Of a stretch of 39,463 nucleotides of DNA, positions 23,651-31,338 are shown piece by piece. Source of the DNA: an uncultured Oscillospiraceae bacterium (GTDB lineage Bacteria > Bacillota > Clostridia > Oscillospirales > Ruminococcaceae); contig CAJTMU010000012.1 in assembly GCA_910577365.1 (NCBI GenBank), forward strand, positions 1 through 39,463, in the 5' to 3' direction. Positions within the stretch are counted from its first letter, which is position 1. Every line of letters starts with the position of its first letter. The position numbers were made by a program, and so were the translations under genes. A model generated the notes under the pieces. That model did no database searches, was not told where the DNA came from, and was given only the letters and a program-made list of their open reading frames with translations.

Positions 23651-25084
23651 ATGAGTGCTTATTATCCTACTATGGGACTTGAAGTCCACGCGGAGTTGCT
23701 GACAAACTCAAAAGTGTTCTGCACCTGCTCCGCGGAATTCGGCGGCGCGCCCAACTCGCGCTGCTGCCCCGTGTGCAGCGGGCTTCCCGGTACTCTCCCC
23801 GTGCTGAACAGACGCGCGGTGGAATATATCATCAAGGCGGGCTACGTAATGAACTGCGATATTTCCCGCTTCACCAAATGGGACAGAAAAAATTATTTTT
23901 ACCCCGACCTGCCCAAGGCATACCAAATATCGCAGATGCCGCGCCCAGTCTGCCTTGCGGGAACTGTCAACATCAATGTGAACGGTGAGGAAAAGGCTAT
24001 ACGCATAAACCGCATACATCTTGAAGAGGACGCGGGAAAGCTTATCCACGACGATGTGAACAGGATATCCCTCGCGGACTACAACCGCTGCGGTATACCG
24101 CTTATAGAAATAGTTACCGAACCCGATTTCCACAGCGCCGACGAAGTAATTGCGTTCATGGAGAAGATACGCTTGCTGCTGCAATACGCGGGAATATGCG
24201 ACTGTAAAATGGAGCAAGGCTCAATTCGCTGCGATGTTAATATTTCCATAGCGCCCAAGGGCAGCTCGGAGCTTGGAACGCGCACTGAAATGAAAAATCT
24301 TAACTCTCTTAAAGCTATCGCAAAGGCTATTGAAATAGAAATAGAGCGGCAGGAGGAGATACTTGACAACGGCGAAAAGGTCATTCAGCAGACGCGCCGC
24401 TTCAACGAAGCTCTTGGGGAGACCACCGCGATGCGCTCCAAGGAGGACGCGCAGGATTACCGCTACTTCCCCGACCCCGATATTCCGCCCATTATCTTCA
24501 CCGAGGAGGAGCTTGAGGCGATTCGCCTCTCCATTCCCGAGCTTCCCGAGCAGCGCGTGGAGCGCTATGTGCGGGATTACAGCATAAACAAAAAGGACGC
24601 GGATATAATCGTGGGCGACAAGCGGATATGCGACTTTTTTGACGAGGCTATCTCGGAGTATGACAACCCCAAGGCGGTCGCGAATTATGTTATCGGTGAG
24701 CTTATGCGCCGCATAAATCTGGGCGAGGCGGACATGGACAATCTGAAATTTGGCGGCAGAGAGTTCGCGCAGCTTGTGGAATATATGCAGACGGACAAGG
24801 TGTCTCAGGCTAACGCCAAGACGATACTTCGCGAAATGATTGAAAACGGCGGCACGCCCAAGGATATAGCCGACCGCAGCGACCTCTGGATAAAAGAGGA
24901 CAGCGACCTGCTGGCGAAAACCGTCGACGAGATAATCGCCAACAACCCAAAAGCCGCCGAGCAGTACCGCGGCGGCGATCAAAAGGTATTCGGCTTCTTT
25001 ATGGGGCAGGCGAACAAGGCGCTCAAGGGCGCGGCTTCGCCTAAGGCTATACAGGAATATATCAGGAAGAAGCTTTCCGAGTGA
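23651..25084 (+). CDS. gatB: Asp/Glu-tRNA amidotransferase subunit B
   Basis: GatB phosphorylates the tRNA-bound glutamate or aspartate and amidates it with ammonia channelled from GatA. The 477 residues are full length. The catalytic cradle has GLEVHAELLTNSKVFC near 9-24, CPVCSGLPGTLPVLN near 38-52 and KNYFYPDLPKAYQISQ near 80-95. A C-terminal YqeY-like tRNA-binding domain follows. AAGGAGG lies before the ATG, 12 bases after gatA. A strong terminator follows. Confidence 0.98.
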   Translation: MSAYYPTMGLEVHAELLTNSKVFCTCSAEFGGAPNSRCCPVCSGLPGTLPVLNRRAVEYIIKAGYVMNCDISRFTKWDRKNYFYPDLPKAYQISQMPRPVCLAGTVNINVNGEEKAIRINRIHLEEDAGKLIHDDVNRISLADYNRCGIPLIEIVTEPDFHSADEVIAFMEKIRLLLQYAGICDCKMEQGSIRCDVNISIAPKGSSELGTRTEMKNLNSLKAIAKAIEIEIERQEEILDNGEKVIQQTRRFNEALGETTAMRSKEDAQDYRYFPDPDIPPIIFTEEELEAIRLSIPELPEQRVERYVRDYSINKKDADIIVGDKRICDFFDEAISEYDNPKAVANYVIGELMRRINLGEADMDNLKFGGREFAQLVEYMQTDKVSQANAKTILREMIENGGTPKDIADRSDLWIKEDSDLLAKTVDEIIANNPKAAEQYRGGDQKVFGFFMGQANKALKGAASPKAIQEYIRKKLSE

Positions 25085-25099
25085 TAACAGAATAAAGAC

Positions 25100-25132
25100 A
25101 AAAAGGCTGCTCCGTTCGGGGCAGCCTTTTTA
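25100..25132 (+). terminator. Terminator of gatCAB
   Basis: Stem AAAAGGCTGC/GCAGCCTTTT with a TTCG-type loop and a T-run, 15 bases after the gatB stop. It may also work on the minus strand. Confidence 0.9.
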
Positions 25133-25161
25133 TATGAGGATTCAGTGAAGAAGGATTTATG

Positions 25162-26808
25162 TTATTTTCTCTTGCGCGAAAGAGCGGCAGCGCCCGCGCC
25201 TGCTATAAGTAAGGGCATGACCGCAACGGCTGCCCCTGTGTCGGGGTTGCCCTTGTTCGCCGAAGCTTTCGCGGGGGGAGCGCTCTCCGCGGGAGCAGGC
25301 TCAACAGGGGCTTCGGGAGCCGCTGTTTCGGGCTTCTCGGGATCGATTATTTCGGGAGCCTCGGGCTCATTAACGGGCCCCTCGGTCACGGTTGGCTCCT
25401 CCGCGGGAGCACCCGCCATTTCGCCGGAAAACGTCATGAAATAATACTCATCGCCCTTTTGAATCCAAAAAAGGTTATCATCGATTGTTCCGACACTATC
25501 CGCGTCAATTTTCTCGGAAACGCGCTTCATGCTTCTGTCAATAAGAAACGCTTTGCCGTCCTTTACGACGGGCGCGTAATCGCCGACGAACGAACTCGCG
25601 TCATCATATGTTCTGAGCACCTTGCCTTTGCTGTTCATAAAGCCCCATTTGTCGTCTGCTGTCTGAACAAGATACATTTTGCCGTCTTCAGTGGACATAT
25701 ATTTCATATATTCATAATCGCCTATTTTTTCGCCTGTTTTTACATCAATCAAGGCGTATGTGCCAAACCAATCGTCGGTTGCCTTATAACTTGGCTCGGC
25801 GTAAGCGATTGCCTTGGTTCCGTATATCTTACTCTTCAAAGAGCTTATTGGCTGACTGCCAAATCCGTCGCCGTCATATACATAAAACAATCCATTCATA
25901 CTCGTTTCGTCACATACAAAAGTAGACAGCTCATCTGTATCCTCACAATAAATATGTTTCATAAATGATAAGGAAATAATCTCGTATTCCCCACTGGTTA
26001 TATGAGTGTATTTCTGAGTTCCAAACATACACCCGTTTTCCGTAGTACCGTCTAATCCCCAACCATTAACAGTTTCATTGTATAGCTTAGTAGTTTTCCC
26101 TTTTTTATCGATTCCATATACTTCCGCATCCCAGTCGCATACAGTATGACCTGTCGCGGCGCCAAGCTCCTCATTCGCGGTTACGGAAACGGGAAGCATA
26201 ACATAGCAAACATATTTGTCCGAAGAACGCGATGTAATAAAACCCCAGTTGTAATTACCCTCATACTCGATAAGCGTTAATTCACAAATGTTTTCCGTTC
26301 CGTCAGGAGCCGTAATTTTTATCGTCAGCTTGTCGTCGTTCTGTTCACGAGCGACAACATAACCATCATTGGTAACACTGCACCAATCGTCATATTCGAA
26401 AACATTTTCAAGTGAATTGCTTTCCTCGCTATATTTTACAACAAAGCGTTGTGATATTTTGCCGTTTTCATCAAGCGTGCGAAACAAAGCGTAATCATCT
26501 TCCGAATTAAACCCAGTATCCGAAAATGTGCTAAGGTTTTCCATTCCATGCAATTCGTCGTCCAACGAGATTGCGGAATAGGATATTTCTCCGCTTTCCC
26601 GCCACTGCTGCGTATCAATGCGCCAAAACTCGCTCCCATCATTGAATATCCCTATGCCATTATAAAGGTACCCGTTATAACCGGTCACCTCGCTCACCGG
26701 AACGGTAAGCAGCTTCATGTAGGCATTGTCCGCCGCCGCGGGTATCGCCGTCGCTGCAAGCATTGCGCACGAAACCAGAGCCGCCCCGACCTTTTTTAAC
26801 AATTTCAT
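25162..26808 (-). CDS. Secreted, probably wall-anchored WG-repeat protein
   Basis: A 548-residue surface protein. A signal peptide occupies residues 1-26 (KKVGAALVSCAMLAATAIPAAA). The body is beta-rich with short repeats of the WG type, seen in WGFMNSKGKVLRTY and preceding segments near 385-430. A Pro/Glu/Ala-rich spacer (about 465-515) leads to the motif NPDTG at 521-525, a hydrophobic helix and the SRKRK tail. This is a sortase-type sorting signal, NPxTG rather than LPxTG. Function unknown. AAAGGAG precedes the ATG. It has a consensus promoter flanked by two palindromes shared with the divergent XRE gene. No sortase is visible in the window. Confidence 0.82.
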   Translation of the reverse strand: MKLLKKVGAALVSCAMLAATAIPAAADNAYMKLLTVPVSEVTGYNGYLYNGIGIFNDGSEFWRIDTQQWRESGEISYSAISLDDELHGMENLSTFSDTGFNSEDDYALFRTLDENGKISQRFVVKYSEESNSLENVFEYDDWCSVTNDGYVVAREQNDDKLTIKITAPDGTENICELTLIEYEGNYNWGFITSRSSDKYVCYVMLPVSVTANEELGAATGHTVCDWDAEVYGIDKKGKTTKLYNETVNGWGLDGTTENGCMFGTQKYTHITSGEYEIISLSFMKHIYCEDTDELSTFVCDETSMNGLFYVYDGDGFGSQPISSLKSKIYGTKAIAYAEPSYKATDDWFGTYALIDVKTGEKIGDYEYMKYMSTEDGKMYLVQTADDKWGFMNSKGKVLRTYDDASSFVGDYAPVVKDGKAFLIDRSMKRVSEKIDADSVGTIDDNLFWIQKGDEYYFMTFSGEMAGAPAEEPTVTEGPVNEPEAPEIIDPEKPETAAPEAPVEPAPAESAPPAKASANKGNPDTGAAVAVMPLLIAGAGAAALSRKRK

Positions 26809-26853
26809 ATCAAACTCTCCTTTAAATAGCCCATATGGACATATAATATATGC

Positions 26854-26867
26854 AGACCGTTCGGTCT
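26854..26867. promoter_or_regulatory. Operator-like palindrome 1
   Basis: AGACCGTTCGGTCT, a perfect 14-base palindrome at the predicted transcription start of the surface-protein gene. Confidence 0.65.
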
Positions 26868-26873
26868 AATAAT

Positions 26874-26902
26874 ATTATAGACTACTAAGAGGAATTTGTC
26901 AA
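26874..26902 (-). promoter_or_regulatory. Consensus promoter of the surface-protein gene
   Basis: Minus-strand -35 TTGACA (26902-26897), 17-base spacer, -10 TATAAT (26879-26874). Confidence 0.85.
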
Positions 26903-26915
26903 GACCATTTGGTCT
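26902..26915. promoter_or_regulatory. Operator-like palindrome 2
   Basis: AGACCATTTGGTCT matches palindrome 1 in 12 of 14 positions, with both changes kept symmetric. Its centre is 48 bases away. It abuts the -35 of the minus promoter and lies in the spacer of a possible plus-strand extended -10 promoter (TGTAAAAT, TAAAAT at 26923-26928). Confidence 0.65.
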
Positions 26916-26948
26916 ATTTTTGTAAAATTATTTTAAAGGGGTGATATT

Positions 26949-27278
26949 TTGACAAAATTAAAGGAATTAAGAGAAGCTCATCTTCTAACACAGGAACAAT
27001 GCGCGAAAATTGGCTATATATCCAAGAAAACTTATGAAAGATACGAAAAAAACGAGCGAACCATGCCCATAGATACGGCAATTTATTTTGCAAAATTCTA
27101 TCGGGTAAGTTTGGACTACATTGCGGGAATAGACCAATCGCAATCCCCCCAAACGGACTATCGCCAAAACGAAGAATTGGTTATATTGCGTGAAATTAGT
27201 CCACAACTTCTTAGCGCGATAACCAAACTATCCAAGAAACAGCAGCAGACCCTCGCGGAATTTCTCAACGCAAAATAA
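26949..27278 (+). CDS. XRE-family helix-turn-helix regulator (TTG start)
   Basis: A 109-residue transcription regulator. The helix-turn-helix of the Cro/C1 type fills residues 1-60: LKELREAHLLTQEQCAKIGY, then SKKTYERYEKNERTMPIDTA and FYRVSLDYIAGI. A short helical tail may form a dimer. The start is TTG at 26949, 7 bases after a perfect AAAGGGGTG-type ribosome site; no ATG is suitably placed. The gene diverges from the surface-protein gene, and the paired palindromes between them are the obvious candidate binding sites. Single palindromes of this form are also common for TetR-type regulators, so the pairing is inferred. Confidence 0.88.
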   Translation: MTKLKELREAHLLTQEQCAKIGYISKKTYERYEKNERTMPIDTAIYFAKFYRVSLDYIAGIDQSQSPQTDYRQNEELVILREISPQLLSAITKLSKKQQQTLAEFLNAK

Positions 27279-27308
27279 AAAGCCGCCCATATCCGAGGGC
27301 GGCTTTTT
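27277..27308 (+). terminator. Bidirectional terminator between XRE and corA
   Basis: AAAAAGCCGCCC and GGGCGGCTTTTT arms with an 8-base loop. A- and T-runs on both sides allow it to end the XRE gene (plus) and corA (minus). Confidence 0.9.
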
Positions 27309-27319
27309 GCCATATTAAA

Positions 27320-28267
27320 TTATTTAAACCTTTGTGTAACGTTTATAATAACCGCCGAAAGCACGCAAAGCGCCGCGCTCAGCGCCAACGGAAACCATAC
27401 GTTGGCAAAAGGCAGCCCCGCCGCGTTTTCGTTAAGATTCATTCCATAGAAGCTGAAAATTATTGTCGGCACAGCCATTATAATGGTAAAGGTGGTCATG
27501 CGCTTCATGACTATATTCAGATTATTCGAAATAATGCTGGCAAAAGTATCCATCGTACCCGAAAGTATATTCGAGTAGATGTTGGTCATTTCAATAGCCT
27601 GCTTGACCTCTATAAGCACATCATCCAGCAGGTCTTGGTCTTCTTCGTACAGCTTGATAAAGCGCCCGCGCATAAGCTTGTCGAGCACCGCCTCGTTCGC
27701 CTTCAGCGACGTGGAAAAATAAACCAGCGATTTCTCCAGTCCGAGAAGCTGTATCAGCCCTCTGTTCTTCATGGACTTGTACAGAGTGCCCTCCACATAA
27801 TTCGATATCTTGTCTATCTGTTTAAGATATTGCAAGTACCGCGCCGCTATCCGCAGAAGTATTGAGAACACAAACCTCGTTCTAAGCTGCGGCTGAACTC
27901 CCTTTACAACTCCCTTGGCGAACTCGTCCACCACCACGTTTTCCTTGGCGCTTACGGTAATAACATTGGTCGCAGTGATTATGATGGACATAGGCGTGGT
28001 TGAGTATAAAAGTGTGCGGTTGGGGTCGTTGTCCTGCTCCGCCACGGGGTAGTCCACAACGATAAGTGTAACTCCGTCGTCACTCTCTATTCGCGACGGC
28101 TCCTCTTCGTCCAGCGCCGCACGGATATAGTCGCGGTCTATCCCCATATCCTCCTCGATATCCGAGATTTCCGTTTCGGTGGGATTAATCACGGAAATCC
28201 ACGTCCCAGCAGTGACCTCCTCTACTTCGCACAGCCTGTTTTCAATACTCTTGTAATATTTTACCAA
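27320..28267 (-). CDS. corA: CorA-family divalent metal transporter (TTG start)
   Basis: A pentameric inner-membrane channel for Mg2+, or for Co2+/Ni2+ in some relatives. With the TTG at 28267 the product is 315 residues, the normal family length. It has a large cytoplasmic funnel domain (TWISVINPTETEISDIEEDMG), a long stalk helix, and two C-terminal membrane helices. The signature YGMNLNENAAG is at about 274-284, after helix 1 (TIIMAVPTIIFSF); helix 2 is FPLALSAALCVLSAVII. The TTG is 7 bases behind GGGAG. An ATG at 28375 would add 36 residues unlike any CorA and lacks a ribosome site. The leader is long and appears regulatory. Confidence 0.9.
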   Translation of the reverse strand: MVKYYKSIENRLCEVEEVTAGTWISVINPTETEISDIEEDMGIDRDYIRAALDEEEPSRIESDDGVTLIVVDYPVAEQDNDPNRTLLYSTTPMSIIITATNVITVSAKENVVVDEFAKGVVKGVQPQLRTRFVFSILLRIAARYLQYLKQIDKISNYVEGTLYKSMKNRGLIQLLGLEKSLVYFSTSLKANEAVLDKLMRGRFIKLYEEDQDLLDDVLIEVKQAIEMTNIYSNILSGTMDTFASIISNNLNIVMKRMTTFTIIMAVPTIIFSFYGMNLNENAAGLPFANVWFPLALSAALCVLSAVIINVTQRFK

Positions 28268-28274
28268 AAAATCA

Positions 28275-28305
28275 CTCCCTTTGCCAGACACTGCCGGCAA
28301 AGCCG
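28275..28305 (-). promoter_or_regulatory. Ribosome-site hairpin in the corA leader
   Basis: CTTTGCC and GGCAAAG pair over a 10-base loop (GGCAGTGTCT) immediately before the corA ribosome site GGGAG. The distal arm touches that site, so folding could limit translation. Confidence 0.5.
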
Positions 28306-28317
28306 AACTTAGTCCGT

Positions 28318-28416
28318 TCAAACAAGAAGTCTGCTGCGGATATGAGCGCATTCCGAAGCCGACTTCATAAACCATTTATATCTTCTACTTCGACACTGCC
28401 CGGGGTCTGCACTCAT
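28318..28416 (-). CDS. Candidate leader ORF upstream of corA (32 codons)
   Basis: ATG at 28416 lies behind GAGGTGAG at good spacing and opens a 32-residue basic, Arg/Ser-rich peptide (starting MSADPGQCRSRRYKW) ending in TGA at 28318, about 50 bases before the corA TTG. The start region TATGAGTGC can pair with GCGCTCATA about 65 bases later, allowing one G-T. It may be a regulatory leader peptide or simply the readable part of a structured RNA. I do not recognise it. Confidence 0.4.
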   Translation of the reverse strand: MSADPGQCRSRRYKWFMKSASECAHIRSRLLV

Positions 28417-28417
28417 A

Positions 28418-28701
28418 ATCTCACCTCTTATCTAAAAAAATTCCGCACTCACACTCCACTTTGTTGAGTGTTGCGCATAATATCACAAAATGCCATAAGT
28501 GACCACGCCATCTTTGCACAAAACTATGCCCTGCGCAAATGCAGAAACCGATGATAATTTTCTTAACAAATTATCGCTTTTCTATAATTATGGGCGTTTT
28601 GCTGATGTTATTTGAATGTCGCTTTACTGCGCTGACATTGCGTTGCTCTTTGAAATGTTGTCTATTTAATTTGTACACTATCAATTAACAATCAATAGCT
28701 A
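28418..28701. other. Long corA leader, upstream part
   Basis: About 280 bases between the corA promoter and the leader ORF, apparently all transcribed on the minus strand. It contains a palindromic ACTCACACTCCACTTTGTTGAGTG segment near 28447-28470, and TGCGCAAAT/TTTGCACAAA stretches like those in the other intergenic repeats. No further ORF is convincing. Confidence 0.4.
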
Positions 28702-28730
28702 ATTATACCACATTTTTTACCAGAAAGCAA
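28702..28730 (-). promoter_or_regulatory. Promoter of corA
   Basis: Minus-strand -35 TTGCTT (28730-28725), 17-base spacer, extended -10 TGGTATAAT with TATAAT at 28707-28702. It gives a leader of about 430 bases before the TTG start. Confidence 0.65.
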
Positions 28731-28787
28731 GTACTTTGGCGGGAATTTTACGATAACCGATTTGTATTGCCATTTAATCTCATACTA

Positions 28788-29267
28788 CTATTTGTGATAT
28801 TTTGAGTTGTTTATTATTGAAAAGGCGCGGTAAACCTGTTCATAGAGCATAACGCGCGCTAAGCTGTGAGGGAACGTCATAGTGGACATGGACATTCGGA
28901 AATTTGCCGAGCGCTTAAGCTCCTCGGACAGCCCGAACGAACTTCCTACCGCGAAATTTACCGTGCTTATCCCCCTGTTGCCAAGCTCCGCCAGCTTGTC
29001 CGCCAGAGCCTCGCTGGAAAGCTCCTTTCCCTCCACGCACAGCGCAACGGTATAAGAAGCAGGTTTAATATGCTCGCGTATCCTTGACGCTTCAAGCTCC
29101 AGCGCCTGCGATATCTGCGCAGCGCTCGGGTTCTGCGGCAAATCTACGGGAGCAGGCTCGGCGCAGCTTACCCTCGCGAACGCTCCCAGCCGCTTTGAAT
29201 ATTCCGCACAAGCCTCGCGGAAGTAGCTCTCCTTAAGCTTCCCCATAGCGATAAAATTAACGTTCAT
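28788..29267 (-). CDS. rlmH: 23S rRNA (pseudouridine1915-N3)-methyltransferase
   Basis: RlmH methylates pseudouridine 1915 in helix 69 of 23S rRNA on assembled 70S ribosomes. The 159 residues are full length. It has the SPOUT fold with the deep-knot motifs FAVGSSFGLSEEL near 105-117, MSMSTMTFPHSLARVMLYEQVYRA near 123-146 (read in two parts) and the C-terminal YHK. The start lies 2 bases after the D,D-carboxypeptidase stop, so the two are cotranscribed. Confidence 0.97.
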   Translation of the reverse strand: MNVNFIAMGKLKESYFREACAEYSKRLGAFARVSCAEPAPVDLPQNPSAAQISQALELEASRIREHIKPASYTVALCVEGKELSSEALADKLAELGNRGISTVNFAVGSSFGLSEELKRSANFRMSMSTMTFPHSLARVMLYEQVYRAFSIINNSKYHK

Positions 29268-29269
29268 AA

Positions 29270-30781
29270 TTATTTCCTGCGCGGTCCGTTGTAGTTGTTA
29301 GGGCGATTTGAGCCGCCGCGCGGGGGTTGTCCGCGTCGATTCTGGGGTCTGCGCCCATTTGGAGAAGCCATCTGTATTTTGCGGCGGCGCTGCATTTCCG
29401 CCTGTTTTCTGAAATAGTTCCTGCGAATTGTCCGTGCCACTGTGTACAGTACTATCAGAAGCACCAGCACGACTATAATCATGATAAACTGTGGCGAGGT
29501 GAGGATATTTTTCAGCTTTTCTGAATAAAAAGCCACCATGTCCAGTTCTACTTCCGTTTCCGTGACCAGCTTAAGCTTTGCAAGCGTTTCATCGTTGAGC
29601 CGCAGCTCCAGCTGCCCCACATCCGTACCCTTTTTTATAGGAGCCTCCATCATCTCCACCACGGGACGCAGCTGTTGTATGGTGGTCATATCAAGGGATT
29701 TGGGCAGCAGTGTGTAGTAATCCTCCGTTGCAACAACTCCCACCGTATCCGCATTAAGCCCCTTGTCCACCTCAACCTGCATTATCTGCTCGTTTTTACC
29801 TATTACCAAGGTATATTCAAACTCGCTGAACGCCCAATTATATAGGTTTACATGATCGGTAAAATTCCGCTGAGTTTCAGTGGCTGTCCCGTCCTCATTG
29901 AAGTAGGGAGCGCCCAGAGAAACTATCATATAAGTGTAGCCGTCGCGCATTGCAGTGGTAACAAGTGCGCGGCTGCCGTATTCCACATTATCATAGTCCC
30001 AGCCGTCACCTTTTCTCTTGTATATTCTGTCAATGCTTCCCGTCTTGACCCCCGAAGCGCCCTCAACATAATATTGGCTGTTCGGATTCATAAGCTGGCA
30101 GGTATGGTTGATGTAATATCCGTCGGGATTACGGTCGTTCGGGGGCATTTCATAGGAAAAAGTGCCGCATATCTTCATGAATCCCGGGTAGTTGTCAATG
30201 GCATATTTGGTTATAAGATAGAGATCGTATGCGGTGGTGTAGTTATCCTCCGCATATAAACCGTGCGAGTTGGAAAAATGAGTATTCCTGCAGCCTATCT
30301 GCTTTGCCATATCGTTCATCATCTCATAAAATCGCTCCATACTTCCGCCACCGATGTTATAGGCAAGGATATTTGAGGATTCGCAGGCGGAAGCAAGCAT
30401 CATGGAATACAGCGCGTCCCAATATGTTATGTTGGTCTGAAGCGGGAAAATATCCGCGTTTGACGGTCCGGTATAATTGGGATTGCCCTCGTTGAACTCA
30501 TTGAAGCATGCGTAGGGTACCTCACAGTAAGCGTCAAAGTTTTTTATGTTAGCAAGCGCCACCAGACAGGTCATTATTTTTGTCGTAGAGGCGGGGCAAA
30601 GCCGCTTATCCGCGTTTTTCGACACTATCACAATATCGGTGTCGAGATTTACCATGTAGACCCCCTCGCTGTAAAGCGCGAAACTGGGCGTAAACGCAGC
30701 TTTTGCGGGCATTTTTGTAAGAAAAGTGGAAAATAGTAAAATAATTGCCATAAAAATTGATAATTTTTTTGCTTTTCGCAT
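29270..30781 (-). CDS. D-alanyl-D-alanine carboxypeptidase (DacF/PBP5 type)
   Basis: A low-molecular-weight penicillin-binding protein that trims the terminal D-Ala of peptidoglycan stem peptides outside the membrane. The 503 residues start with a signal segment (about 1-29). The peptidase S11 motifs are PASTTKIM (S65, K68), ESSN near 134-137 and GVKTGSI (246-248). A PBP5-like beta-rich domain follows, then a membrane helix (FIMIIVVLVLLIVLYTVA, near 430-447) and a very basic Arg/Asn/Gly/Pro tail of about 50 residues. That C-terminal helix plus disordered basic tail is longer than the usual amphipathic anchor. It leads the operon with rlmH. Confidence 0.92.
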   Translation of the reverse strand: MRKAKKLSIFMAIILLFSTFLTKMPAKAAFTPSFALYSEGVYMVNLDTDIVIVSKNADKRLCPASTTKIMTCLVALANIKNFDAYCEVPYACFNEFNEGNPNYTGPSNADIFPLQTNITYWDALYSMMLASACESSNILAYNIGGGSMERFYEMMNDMAKQIGCRNTHFSNSHGLYAEDNYTTAYDLYLITKYAIDNYPGFMKICGTFSYEMPPNDRNPDGYYINHTCQLMNPNSQYYVEGASGVKTGSIDRIYKRKGDGWDYDNVEYGSRALVTTAMRDGYTYMIVSLGAPYFNEDGTATETQRNFTDHVNLYNWAFSEFEYTLVIGKNEQIMQVEVDKGLNADTVGVVATEDYYTLLPKSLDMTTIQQLRPVVEMMEAPIKKGTDVGQLELRLNDETLAKLKLVTETEVELDMVAFYSEKLKNILTSPQFIMIIVVLVLLIVLYTVARTIRRNYFRKQAEMQRRRKIQMASPNGRRPQNRRGQPPRGGSNRPNNYNGPRRK

Positions 30782-30892
30782 ATAGACAAATCCCCTTTTA
30801 TCGGTTATTATATTATAAGGACAGTTCTTCCGCGCATTTCACGGGAATTTCGGATAATTGTCCGATATTTGCTGTTCCATATATTTATATAT

Positions 30893-30922
30893 ATTATACC
30901 AAAAAACGGTATCGAATGTAAA
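30893..30922 (-). promoter_or_regulatory. Promoter of the carboxypeptidase/rlmH operon
   Basis: Minus-strand -35 TTTACA (30922-30917), 18-base spacer, extended -10 TGGTATAAT with TATAAT at 30898-30893. Confidence 0.6.
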
Positions 30923-31059
30923 GGGCTTTTTTCAAATTGTAATTATTTTTTAATATTTTATGAGCGTTTTAGATGTTAGAGCTTTTGGCGGGTTGTCTAT
31001 GGCATAGGAGATTAGCTCGTGGTTATTTAAGTGATGACTATTCAAACTCTTTACAGACT

Positions 31060-31320
31060 AAACTAACTTAAAAACATTCAGTCCAAAGCAACTCAATAAT
31101 TAAAAGTTCAAAGATGCTGAAAACAGACGTAAACAAAACGCCCAAGCATTAGTTTTCGCACGCCGTAAGTTTTCCGAAATAGTCACATAAATGTTTGGAA
31201 TAATAGGCAACATATTGCGCAAAACTTAATCGTCAGCACAAAGAGAAGTTAAGATTTGATGGTTAAACCGAACAGCGCAGTTCTCAGCTTTGCTGAAAAC
31301 GCAGCGGTGTGAAAAATCGC
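31060..31320. repeat. Second dispersed intergenic element, copy 2
   Basis: Gene-free DNA upstream of the metallophosphoesterase. CAAAGATGCTGAAAACAGAC then CGCCCAAGCATTAG parallels 21432-21475. A later palindromic part (CGCAGTTCTCAGC, TTT, GCTGAAAACGCAGCG) parallels 21541-21582 and also the repeat at 33444. The 30925-31060 stretch is AT-rich with nothing recognised. Confidence 0.4.
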
Positions 31321-31338
31321 ATTTAATCAGGAGGAAGT

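Noticed and set aside
28268..28375. Extending corA to the ATG at 28375 (36 extra residues).
   Set aside because: No ribosome site precedes that ATG, the extra residues are unlike CorA N-termini, and the TTG at 28267 has an excellent ribosome site and gives the standard length.
28268..28730. M-box (ykoK) magnesium riboswitch in the corA leader.
   Set aside because: Only an AGGTGAG fragment resembles the consensus; the other conserved M-box segments I know are absent.
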